Part shown: positions 24,373 through 32,044 of the stretch, piece by piece
Position numbering within the stretch: position 1 is the stretch's first letter
How the letters are laid out: each line of letters begins with the position of its first letter
Assembly: GCF_003458715.1 (NCBI RefSeq)
Contig: NZ_QRVI01000019.1
Location: 1 to 44,805, forward strand
Source of the DNA: Eubacterium sp. AF22-8LB
GTDB lineage: Bacteria > Bacillota_I > Bacilli_A > Erysipelotrichales > Erysipelotrichaceae
DNA length: 44,805 nt
Reading direction: 5' to 3'
Notes under the pieces: model-generated
Seen by the model: only the letters and a program-made list of their open reading frames with translations
The model's database searches: none
What the model was told of the DNA's origin: nothing
Position numbers and translations under genes: made by a program

Positions 24373-24924
24373 ATGGATTTTATTAAGTTTAAAATGATTG
24401 AATATGTAGTGAATGCTACTGGCAATACTCAAAAATTTGGTTTAGATACTATGATTGCTATTATGTCGTTTATTGTTTCTGTGTTTGCTTTATATACTAC
24501 AAAAAAAATTTATAGAGTTGATGAAACGAAAAATTTGTATAAGGAAGTATTTGAAGATGATTTATTAAAGCAATTTCCTGAAAAAATATACCATCTTTTA
24601 GAAGAATGCTCGTATGATAATTACTATGATTGCATAGACTCTTTATCTAAAGTAAAAGAAAAATTATATTTTTTCCAACTATATAATCCCTCACTTTATA
24701 TGGAATTGAAGAATGATATTATAGGTATAAATGAAAATATAGAATTATTAATGCAAAATCGTGATGTATCAGATAAATTAAGTTACTATAAATCGTGTGT
24801 TCAATATAAAGTGCATAAATTCTATCATTCAGTATATCAGCTTTCATTTATTAAAATTCTGTATTATGACATTTTAAATGAACACTCTTTAAGAAAAGAG
24901 AAGAAAAAATGGAAAAATAATTAA
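24373..24924 (+). CDS. Single-pass membrane protein of the GHKL/STAS cassette
   Basis: A 183-residue protein with one clear membrane helix at about 24-42 (DTMIAIMSFIVSVFALYTTK) followed by a ~135-residue soluble, helical, Tyr-rich domain (YHLLEECSYDNYYDCIDSLS) and a lysine-rich C-terminus. Family not recognised. It follows the STAS-like gene by 14 bases in the same direction with AGGGGA upstream, so it is the third member of the operon and a candidate membrane effector or sensor. Confidence 0.65.
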   Translation: MDFIKFKMIEYVVNATGNTQKFGLDTMIAIMSFIVSVFALYTTKKIYRVDETKNLYKEVFEDDLLKQFPEKIYHLLEECSYDNYYDCIDSLSKVKEKLYFFQLYNPSLYMELKNDIIGINENIELLMQNRDVSDKLSYYKSCVQYKVHKFYHSVYQLSFIKILYYDILNEHSLRKEKKKWKNN

Positions 24925-25031
24925 ATGATGCATGAAGCTTTAATGTTGATCAATAAAGTGATATCTAGGTATAATCGAAAAGTTTTAGGTAATCTGTGAC
25001 TTTTTTATTAGAAATTAAATCTATCATAAAA

Positions 25032-25064
25032 TAGCCCTAGACAACATTGAGTTGTCTAAGGCTA
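25032..25064. terminator. Hairpin after the GHKL/STAS cassette
   Basis: TAGCC-c-TAGACAAC / GTTGTCTA-a-GGCTA, 13 pairs with one mismatch, loop ATTGA. Shares the GACAAC/GTTGTC core with 22150 and 25391. The U-run is on the minus-strand side. Confidence 0.45.
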
Positions 25065-25128
25065 TAAGAAATTATAAAGCAATCTGCCAAACACTTCACA
25101 TCGATTTTTTAGAGAACGACTTTGTAAA

Positions 25129-25388
25129 TGAGTATTCCACGCACTGAGAGCCATCCATTCCATCATTTAGAGCCACCTAATCCATTAATCAGAGCCATTT
25201 ATACACCTAATTGCAAGACTAGATAAATATACTTACTTATCTGTTAATATCTTACAACTGGAGGATAATATTTTATATCTACAATGCAGTGTGGACTTAT
25301 ACAACCGATTCAATGGACTTCGTCACCGTATCGACTGGACTTTTTTTCCGTATTAGATGGGCTTGCCCATACGTAATATTCAAACACG
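25129..25388. mobile_element. Possible ~260-bp MITE-like element with terminal repeat arrays
   Basis: The left edge reads TGAGTATTCCACG and the right edge CGTAATATTCAAA, which are imperfect inverted repeats. Inside the left edge are units AATCCA/ATTCCA at 25134, 25157 and 25179 (22-23-bp period, separated by AGAGCCA). Inside the right edge are TGGACTT-type units with the same spacing. There is no coding capacity. It resembles two ends of one insertion sequence brought together by internal deletion. Confidence 0.45.
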
Positions 25389-25390
25389 GA

Positions 25391-25505
25391 CTTGGACAAC
25401 CTTTGGTTGTCCAAGGTTTGTATCAGTTATAATCCGTTAAGGGGTTATGACACTCCTTAAATTGCGAAGAACAAATTCACCTAACCCCATCCAAATTTAT
25501 TGTGC
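25391..25505. repeat. Right copy of the duplicated segment with perfect 11-bp hairpin
   Basis: Hairpin CTTGGACAACC-ttt-GGTTGTCCAAG (25391-25415) followed by the segment matching 22164-22262. It lies past the 3' end of the ABC exporter gene and may act as its terminator region. Confidence 0.7.
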
Positions 25506-25587
25506 CATTAAAAATTGAGTATCTCTATCGTATGATACTCATCTTTTTAACTTTTAGTCAATACATGTATAACTATCATGAGTAGTA

Positions 25588-27198
25588 TTAAATGAATATC
25601 GTAGAACTATCAATATCTATATTTTCGTGTGTTACAATTATAATAATTGTTGTTTTTTTCAATTTGTTGATTTCTGAAACAAAAAATTTTTTTGAGTTCT
25701 CATCCAAATATGTGAAAGGTTCATCAAATATAATCACGGGTTTTCTTGACAGAAATGTTCTGATTAAAGAAATTTTTTGTTTCTCTCCTCCTGATATATC
25801 ATCGCTAAATAAATTAAAAATTGTATTCTCTTTATCTGGTAATCGATTTATATATTGATTTAAGCCAAAACCTTTTATGAAATGTTCCATAATTTCATTT
25901 GTTGTATTTGTAGTACAGCACATATTTTCTTTGATACTTGTTTCCATTAAATAAGGGATTTGTTGAGCAATAGAAAAATTTAGTTTTAATGTTGCGTCCA
26001 TATCTAGTTCTTGTATATTAACGTTGTTAAAAAGTATCTTTCCTTCATAATTATTTCCAAACAAGCCAAAAATACAATCTACTAATGTCGTTTTTCCAGA
26101 GCCATTATTTCCTTTAATTAAATAAATATTACCTGTTTCAAATTGAAGATTCTTTTTATATAACGTAAATCCGTTGTTATAACAAAATTTTAAATCCTTA
26201 CACTCAATCTTATCAATTCTATTTAAAACTATCGTACCTTTTTCAATTTTTGGTATTTTTTTCCATAATACAACTCTATTGTAACTAGCTTTTGTATTTT
26301 GGTATTCTGAAACATAATTTAATATACCTTTTGAATATCCTAATATAGTTGAAGAATATTTTGATATAACTACTATTGTTCCTACACTGATATGGTTTTG
26401 TAACACTAAGTTAAAGCCATAAATAAAAATGAATAATTGAACAAAGAAAGATAAAAAGCCTGATAGAAGTTCCTGAAGATTTATTACATTCTGATATTGC
26501 AATGAATTCGACAACTGATTATTATAAACATCATTTTGTATTTTTTTAGAATTATCTATAAAGGAATTTAAACGGATATCTTTTATAGAATTCATCATTT
26601 TATAAAAATATGAAAAATATAGAGCATTAGATTCATTTAATTGTTTACTAAATTCATATATTTTGTTCTTAACACAAAAATAAATTAATATATATATAAT
26701 AGATGAAAGTATTATAAAAAAAATCATAACGATTGAATAACGTGCTATTATATTTAAAGTAAAAATAAACATACATATATTTAATCCCATAGATAATGTA
26801 CTGTTTAAAATAAATTCATTGATCATAGTGCAATCATAAATTAATTCCTGTGATATAACTGATGGGTCTTTTTTGCATATTTCATCATAGGATATGTGTA
26901 AAATTCCATCAATATTATTCATCAACATTTGGTTTAATGAATTATTGGAAATTTTAATTGCGTATTTATTGATGAATAGATTTAACAACAATGACACTAA
27001 TGATAAACTACCATATATACAAATTACAACGACGAAAACCCGAATATTTTTCTGAGTAATAGAATCAATTAAATAGCCTTCAAACAGAGGAAACAATGCT
27101 GAGATAATAGAGACTATAACAGAAATACAGCAATAAAATATTACGAGAGGTCTAATATCTTTTGTACTGGAAAAAAAATATTTAATAATATTAATCAT
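25588..27198 (-). CDS. ABC exporter of the RiPP cluster (fused membrane and ATPase domains)
   Basis: A 536-residue ABC exporter. Residues ~1-310 hold six membrane helices. The ATPase domain carries Walker A IKGNNGSGKTT, signature ISGGEKQKISLIR, Walker B PVIIFDEPFTYLD and switch His in IVTHEN. There is no N-terminal C39 peptidase domain, so it would not cleave a leader itself. I chose ATG 27198; a TTG four codons upstream is also possible. It follows the second permease almost directly and is the last gene of the cluster, so its likely substrate is the modified peptide. Confidence 0.85.
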   Translation of the reverse strand: MINIIKYFFSSTKDIRPLVIFYCCISVIVSIISALFPLFEGYLIDSITQKNIRVFVVVICIYGSLSLVSLLLNLFINKYAIKISNNSLNQMLMNNIDGILHISYDEICKKDPSVISQELIYDCTMINEFILNSTLSMGLNICMFIFTLNIIARYSIVMIFFIILSSIIYILIYFCVKNKIYEFSKQLNESNALYFSYFYKMMNSIKDIRLNSFIDNSKKIQNDVYNNQLSNSLQYQNVINLQELLSGFLSFFVQLFIFIYGFNLVLQNHISVGTIVVISKYSSTILGYSKGILNYVSEYQNTKASYNRVVLWKKIPKIEKGTIVLNRIDKIECKDLKFCYNNGFTLYKKNLQFETGNIYLIKGNNGSGKTTLVDCIFGLFGNNYEGKILFNNVNIQELDMDATLKLNFSIAQQIPYLMETSIKENMCCTTNTTNEIMEHFIKGFGLNQYINRLPDKENTIFNLFSDDISGGEKQKISLIRTFLSRKPVIIFDEPFTYLDENSKKFFVSEINKLKKTTIIIIVTHENIDIDSSTIFI

Positions 27199-27199
27199 T

Positions 27200-28486
27200 T
27201 TAAAAATCAACCTTTCTTATTCTTTTGCGTATAAACAAATACAACAACAGTGTATAAAGAGTTAGCTCTATCATTCCATACAACCATGTTATTTCATATC
27301 CTCCGCAAATCAGGCTAAATGAAGAAACAATTGCCAATGGGTTTACACATGGAAACAACAACCCAAATTGCGAAATGCAATAAGTAATAATAAAGGATGC
27401 TATACACACAGTTTTAAAATTCTTCTTTTTTCGTGTGCATAAGAATATTAATGTTGTAGCCGAAGTATAAAACAGTATTTTTATTATATTTATGATTTCT
27501 AAAAGAGATAAGACTTTCCATATTGGCATTAAACTTAAGCATTCAGGTATAGTAAACAGCGTATCAGCAGAAGCAAAGTATTCGTTTCCCATATAATACA
27601 TTTTTTCTACACCATGAACATAACTGTTAAACTTGAAAATATTGACCTGGTCAACCAATATTTTTGTATCTATCTTAGTAAATTGATGATTTTTCAGAAG
27701 AGCAATACCAATCGCAAAAAATGAGAGGCAATAAATAATTCCTAGACAAATACATACAGATATTACTACTCTAAACAAATACCTTCTTCTAGATTGGATC
27801 ATGAGTAGTTGATGTAAATTATTGTCTTGATATACGTTTAAAACAGTTATAGTGAATATAACAATCAAAATCGGCATCAAAAAAGATAGGATAGAATCTG
27901 CTTTCAGATTATTCAGCAAATAACCTAATAACGAGGATTTATCTAGAAAAGAATTTTTGTATACTCTTTGATACATTAATTTCATATGAGAAACTTCATT
28001 AACATAGAGTTGATGTATAAAACTCGATGTGTTTGCTTTGGCAAAAACAGTATTTAACGTATTTCTGTTAAACTCATACTTTTCTTGATCAAATTCTTTG
28101 GGCTTAATACTTTTAAAATGACGATCCCCAACTCTATCGTTTGCATAACAATCAATGTCGACACTGGATATTTCTAATAAGCATTTATAATATGCGTCGA
28201 TAGAATCTTGACCAGCTAAGTTTTCTAAGCGATTTATTTTCCAATCCAAATAAGAAAAGAAATTATTCCAACTTTCATCAGATTCATATTGATATACAAT
28301 TCTAAGACTTTTAAATTTTTGTTTTAATGCAATCGTTTCTTGAACTTTGTTATTTACATCATTCTCAAAATCTTTCTTCTGATTATTTAAACTGATGAAA
28401 GATATCAGATTTAACGTAATCAATAACAGTAATAATATTTTAGTGATTCTCATTTTTAAGATTGCGATTACTTGATGTTTAATCAT
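27200..28486 (-). CDS. ABC-2 type permease 2 of the RiPP cluster
   Basis: A 428-residue membrane protein with one N-terminal helix (ITKILLLLLITLNLISFISL), a ~150-residue extracytoplasmic domain and about five or six C-terminal helices, the layout of bacteriocin-immunity ABC-2 permeases. The start at 28486 (MIKHQVIAIL) is set by AGGAG seven bases upstream; six codons more upstream would overlap permease 1. Partner of the similar permease 1 and the free ATPase, making a two-permease complex of the type that protects lantibiotic producers. Sequence-specific family not identified. Confidence 0.75.
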   Translation of the reverse strand: MIKHQVIAILKMRITKILLLLLITLNLISFISLNNQKKDFENDVNNKVQETIALKQKFKSLRIVYQYESDESWNNFFSYLDWKINRLENLAGQDSIDAYYKCLLEISSVDIDCYANDRVGDRHFKSIKPKEFDQEKYEFNRNTLNTVFAKANTSSFIHQLYVNEVSHMKLMYQRVYKNSFLDKSSLLGYLLNNLKADSILSFLMPILIVIFTITVLNVYQDNNLHQLLMIQSRRRYLFRVVISVCICLGIIYCLSFFAIGIALLKNHQFTKIDTKILVDQVNIFKFNSYVHGVEKMYYMGNEYFASADTLFTIPECLSLMPIWKVLSLLEIINIIKILFYTSATTLIFLCTRKKKNFKTVCIASFIITYCISQFGLLFPCVNPLAIVSSFSLICGGYEITWLYGMIELTLYTLLLYLFIRKRIRKVDF

Positions 28487-28496
28487 ATTGAATCTC

Positions 28497-29579
28497 CTAT
28501 TCAAAATCCATATTTTCTATAAAGGCACAGCTAATAAAAGGTATAAGCAAATTTATGAAAAATAAAATAAATGTCTTTTCATAATAAAAATCAATATTAA
28601 AAGAAAGAATATATGAGAAAGGATTCCAACCTGTTACCACAAAACAAGAAACCAGTGATATCATGATTACGGCAAACCAGGTAATAATCTCATCTTTTAA
28701 CACTAAGGATAATAGCTGTATAAATTGAACATACATTAGTAGACTCAACATAAAAATAAGAAAGCTTTTTAATAGGATGTGCATGATTTTTAGTAATGAA
28801 CCATTTGTTAGGATAAATAAGTGTCCTCCATAACCATATTGAATATATCCAACAAAACAAAGAACAGCAGTAAAAGATACAACCAACAACAAAGAGATTA
28901 TGCAATAAAACATATTTCGTATTAGTAAAATACATTTTCGTTTTAATGGATATGAAAATATGTATTGATATGGTTTTGTACTTGAAAATTCCTTACTCCA
29001 TATGTCTGCGTTAATAAGAAGAATTAGCAGAAAAATAATAGCTATAAATACGGATTTACATTGTATATTTTTCAAGTAAAAACAAAATGTTGGTTTTTGT
29101 TGATCAACCACATCCAATTGGTTGTTTTTCAAATTAAATTCATCCATCGCTATATCAGATTTTAAACTTTTCTTATTGGGTACAAAGGAATCTGTAAATG
29201 GACTCAAATAATTTTTGTTCACCCCATATAAAACATGTTTGTTTCTTTGAATTCTTTTTTTCAGTATTTCTAGATCATCATTTTTTACATAGGCATTTTC
29301 CAATGCATCCGTATAAACAATTTGAAGATACCAATACTGCAATTCTTTTTCGTTTTCCTTATCATATTGTTGACTCAAATCGTATTTCAATATGTTGATA
29401 TGATTCTGTTCATCAACTTTCATTATCTGTAAATTTTCTATTCTTCCATTCTTTAACTCCAAATATTCTTTGTTCGTTTTGACACAGCCACAAAACAGCA
29501 ACAAAGCACATAGTGCAATATTACAGAGTACTTTTTTTGACATGAAACCTCTAATTTCAAATTTTAGAAAATTAAACAT
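28497..29579 (-). CDS. ABC-2 type permease 1 of the RiPP cluster
   Basis: A 360-residue membrane protein with the same plan as permease 2: N-terminal helix (KKVLCNIALCALLLFCGCVK), ~130 extracytoplasmic residues, then five or six helices (SVFIAIIFLLILLINADIW and onward). The start at 29579 is chosen because GAGGT lies eight bases upstream and the family begins at this point; the open frame extends 23 codons further, inside the ATPase gene. It overlaps the ATPase stop by 8 bases, indicating translational coupling. Confidence 0.78.
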   Translation of the reverse strand: MFNFLKFEIRGFMSKKVLCNIALCALLLFCGCVKTNKEYLELKNGRIENLQIMKVDEQNHINILKYDLSQQYDKENEKELQYWYLQIVYTDALENAYVKNDDLEILKKRIQRNKHVLYGVNKNYLSPFTDSFVPNKKSLKSDIAMDEFNLKNNQLDVVDQQKPTFCFYLKNIQCKSVFIAIIFLLILLINADIWSKEFSSTKPYQYIFSYPLKRKCILLIRNMFYCIISLLLVVSFTAVLCFVGYIQYGYGGHLFILTNGSLLKIMHILLKSFLIFMLSLLMYVQFIQLLSLVLKDEIITWFAVIMISLVSCFVVTGWNPFSYILSFNIDFYYEKTFILFFINLLIPFISCAFIENMDFE

Positions 29580-30267
29580 TTTTACATACCTCAAAGTAGT
29601 ATTGTTCCAAAGGATCCTCGTGATACTCTGCTTTATACTTTTTTTCATTTTTCATATGCCCAACGATTTTTCCACAATTAATAAAGACATATCTATCACT
29701 CATCTCTCTTAACTGATTGATTTCATGGGATGACCATAGTATTGTTGTCCCTTGTTTGTTCAAGTTTTCCAGCTCATCTATGACTCTTTTCTTGGTTTGT
29801 AAGTCTAACCCGTTAAATGGTTCATCTAGAATTAAAAGTCTAGGCTTTTGCATAATAACTAAGGATAAAATCAACATCTGTTTCATTCCTACAGAATAAT
29901 ACTTTGTTTTTTTCTTAAGTCTTTCTTTTAAGCCAGAAAACTCTATATAGTTGTTCATCTGCTGCTTATTAATATTATTTAATTGAGAGATCAATTTAAA
30001 ATGATCCAATCCATTTAAATCAGGATATAATGGTGGATATTCAATGCTGCAAGCTACATCTTTTAATACCTTTTTATTGTTAAGAGAATCAAGAATTCGA
30101 ATTTCGCCATTATCTACATTTGAAAATCCCATTATACATTTCATTAATGTTGATTTTCCAGAACCATTCGGACCTACCAAAGCCACTATTTCTCCAGCTT
30201 CTATGTCTAGATTTATATCGTTCAAGATCTTATTCTTATTTAAGTGTTTAATACTGAGTGCTTCCAT
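29572..30267 (-). CDS. ABC transporter ATP-binding protein of the RiPP cluster
   Basis: A 231-residue ATPase with Walker A VGPNGSGKST, a signature region YSVGMKQMLILSL in place of LSGGQ, Walker B LLILDEPFNGLD and switch His in WSSHE. The YSxGMKQ form is characteristic of ABC-2 immunity/export ATPases such as LanF or BcrA. A GGGAGG lies about 45 bases before the ATG and none is closer, so initiation may depend on an unusual distance or on another start. It follows the precursor gene and its attenuator hairpin and precedes the two permeases. Confidence 0.88.
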   Translation of the reverse strand: MEALSIKHLNKNKILNDINLDIEAGEIVALVGPNGSGKSTLMKCIMGFSNVDNGEIRILDSLNNKKVLKDVACSIEYPPLYPDLNGLDHFKLISQLNNINKQQMNNYIEFSGLKERLKKKTKYYSVGMKQMLILSLVIMQKPRLLILDEPFNGLDLQTKKRVIDELENLNKQGTTILWSSHEINQLREMSDRYVFINCGKIVGHMKNEKKYKAEYHEDPLEQYYFEVCKNV

Positions 30268-30337
30268 AATAATACATGTTTGAAACAGAGCATATTCAAA
30301 CTTTACACCTCCCTATTTCATCATTAATTTTCAAAAT

Positions 30338-30368
30338 GTCCAAGCAATCATATAATAATTACTTGGAC
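30338..30368 (-). terminator. Attenuator hairpin between precursor and transporter genes
   Basis: Minus-strand stem GUCCAAGUAAU/AUUGCUUGGAC (11 pairs, one U.G) followed by AUUUUG. It is weak as a terminator, which fits partial termination so that the peptide gene is expressed above the transporter genes. Confidence 0.55.
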
Positions 30369-30398
30369 TATAACAAAGATAGATATTGTAAGTGTTAA

Positions 30399-30590
30399 TT
30401 AAACGTTTTGTGGAGATACCTTAATTCCACCTGGAGTAGTACATACGACTAGTTTTGGACAATAAGCTGTACAAGGCTTATTACCTCCTCCTGTTGAATG
30501 CCCCACACCAAAATTAATTGTGCAATTACATGTGCATGTTGTTGAAGCCATTCCATTTGAAGCAGCTTGTGGTTCAATTAAATATTTCAT
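30399..30590 (-). CDS. Six-cysteine RiPP precursor, ruminococcin C-like sactipeptide
   Basis: A 63-residue peptide beginning MKYLIEPQAASNGMAS, with Cys at 19, 21, 23, 40, 44 and 50. The part C21-x-C23-x16-C40-x2-Y43-C44 has exactly the spacing I recall for ruminococcin C1 (C3, C5, C22, Y25, C26), whose four cysteines form thioether bridges to alpha-carbons in a double hairpin. Extra here are C19 and C50. The loop is Gly-rich (HSTGGGNK) as in that peptide. AAGGTG lies five bases before the ATG. It is encoded 42 bases after the radical SAM/SPASM maturase in the same operon. The leader boundary is not evident; the only basic residues are K2, H31, K38, K46 and K57. Confidence 0.8.
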   Translation of the reverse strand: MKYLIEPQAASNGMASTTCTCNCTINFGVGHSTGGGNKPCTAYCPKLVVCTTPGGIKVSPQNV

Positions 30591-30632
30591 CTTTTCACCT
30601 TTTTTAATCTTTTCGAAGTTTTTAATTTTATG

Positions 30633-31961
30633 TCACCTATCTATGTTATCTTGAAGATTATCAAATGTATCAATAACTTGTTTTATTAATGTATCTTTAT
30701 AAAACTTACATGTGGGTTTATATTTGTGATTCTTTCTATAAATTGTACATCCTCCACCATTGCATATTGGTAAGATATCACAATTAGAACAAGTATCATT
30801 AATTGTTGGGTCTTCTAACAAGTTTTTATAATAATCTGAGTTATAATTAATGGATTTGTGATCACTTATATTCCCAATTGAATTATTTTTATTTCCCATT
30901 AATTCCCAACATTTATATATTTCACCATCTGAATCAATAACAAATGAGTTATACATATCACAAACACACCAGTTTCCTTTTAAATCTGGATACTGAGGTG
31001 TATTTTGAAACCTCCATTCAATTTTATTCTTCTTTAATTCTACTTCTTTTTTTATTTTTTCAAATTCTTCAACTGTGTATACTTCTTTAAAATCTATATC
31101 ATCAGGATCTGTTACAATTGCGGGATAAAAGTCGATAAATTCATCAATTTTATTTTTATGTAATAATATAAGAAGTTTTTCGCAGCCTTCATAGTTAGCT
31201 CTATTAATATTCATACGAATAGTAATTTTAGGAAAATCATTAATTTCTTTTCTGATATCATTACAAGATAATAAGTTTTTAATAATAGTATCAAATGTTG
31301 GCTTTTTTCCAATTAAATATCTAGTTTGATCATGATATTCTTTTGTTCCATCCAACGTAATTTGAATACTTGTAATATCTAAATCAATTAGCCTTAATAT
31401 CATTTTCTTATCTAACAAATAACCATTTGTAACAATGTTAGCTTGATATTTAACATTGTTTTTATTACATATTTCTTTAAACGCTTTCGTTAGATTCTCA
31501 ATTCGATTAACTTCTAACAAAGGCTCTCCACCGTACCATGTGACACCCAACATATTTATTGTATTAGCATTATTTCTTACAAGATTTACTATCCCATTTG
31601 CTGTTTCGTCATTCATTTTTGAACTTCTAAGTACATCTTTTTCGTAACAATAAGGACATCTAAAGTTGCAGTTTGAAGTAGGAGCAATTGTTAAGCCTAA
31701 CTGTTGAGTAGAAAACCGTGATAGATACATATTATGCTTTACTATATCTAATTCATTTATATCTTCGTCCACTATAAATCCACCATATTCGAGACTATCT
31801 AATAGACTTGTATCCATGCCTTTAAAGTGATTACTAGAACATTTTTTAAAAGATTCATATATTTCTTTTTCTAATTCGGCTAATGCATTTGTTCTTGCAT
31901 TGTATGCAATAACTGAATTATTGTGCATAATAAAATGATTATATCTTGATGCTTTCTTCAT
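30633..31961 (-). CDS. Radical SAM/SPASM peptide maturase
   Basis: A 442-residue enzyme. Residues 1-85 form an N-terminal peptide-binding region. The radical SAM cluster motif is C98-x3-C102-x2-C105 (SNCNFRCPYCYEKD), followed by a SAM barrel with GGEPLL. The C-terminal SPASM domain has multiple Cys (EIYKCWELMGN, CSNCDILPICNGGGC, CKFYK) for two auxiliary 4Fe-4S clusters. Such enzymes form Cys sulfur-to-carbon thioether bridges in sactipeptides and ranthipeptides. The adjacent six-Cys peptide is the evident substrate. RBS GGAAGAGG precedes the ATG. A terminator separates it from the sensor gene, so it likely begins the biosynthetic operon. Confidence 0.93.
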   Translation of the reverse strand: MKKASRYNHFIMHNNSVIAYNARTNALAELEKEIYESFKKCSSNHFKGMDTSLLDSLEYGGFIVDEDINELDIVKHNMYLSRFSTQQLGLTIAPTSNCNFRCPYCYEKDVLRSSKMNDETANGIVNLVRNNANTINMLGVTWYGGEPLLEVNRIENLTKAFKEICNKNNVKYQANIVTNGYLLDKKMILRLIDLDITSIQITLDGTKEYHDQTRYLIGKKPTFDTIIKNLLSCNDIRKEINDFPKITIRMNINRANYEGCEKLLILLHKNKIDEFIDFYPAIVTDPDDIDFKEVYTVEEFEKIKKEVELKKNKIEWRFQNTPQYPDLKGNWCVCDMYNSFVIDSDGEIYKCWELMGNKNNSIGNISDHKSINYNSDYYKNLLEDPTINDTCSNCDILPICNGGGCTIYRKNHKYKPTCKFYKDTLIKQVIDTFDNLQDNIDR

Positions 31962-32016
31962 ATTTTTCCTCTTCCTTTATTATTTCGTTTTCACTTTAAC
32001 CTAGAAAAGAAAGTAA

Positions 32017-32044
32017 AACAACCACACGGTATCATGTGGTTGTT
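32017..32044 (-). terminator. Terminator between sensor gene and maturase gene
   Basis: Perfect 10-bp stem AACAACCACA/TGTGGTTGTT, loop of 8, overlapping the sensor's stop codon; UUUUAC follows on the minus strand. It splits the cluster into a regulatory and a structural unit. Confidence 0.75.

Larger units (their letters stand above)
24925..25587. other. 663-base non-coding region rich in structured repeats
   Basis: No gene recognised (a 24-codon frame at 24925-24999 starting right after the previous stop has no support). It holds a hairpin at 25032-25064, an inverted three-to-four-unit repeat array at 25131-25200, a further diverged array at ~25315-25385, the hairpin 25391-25415 and the right copy of the ~100-bp duplication. 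Confidence 0.6.

Noticed and set aside
25588..27198. C39-peptidase bacteriocin exporter
   Set aside because: The protein begins directly with the membrane domain; there is no Cys/His peptidase domain and the length is about 150 residues too short.
30270..30315. Short leader peptide gene before the ABC ATPase
   Set aside because: A 17-codon frame begins 14 bases after GGAGG, too far for normal initiation, and nothing else supports it.
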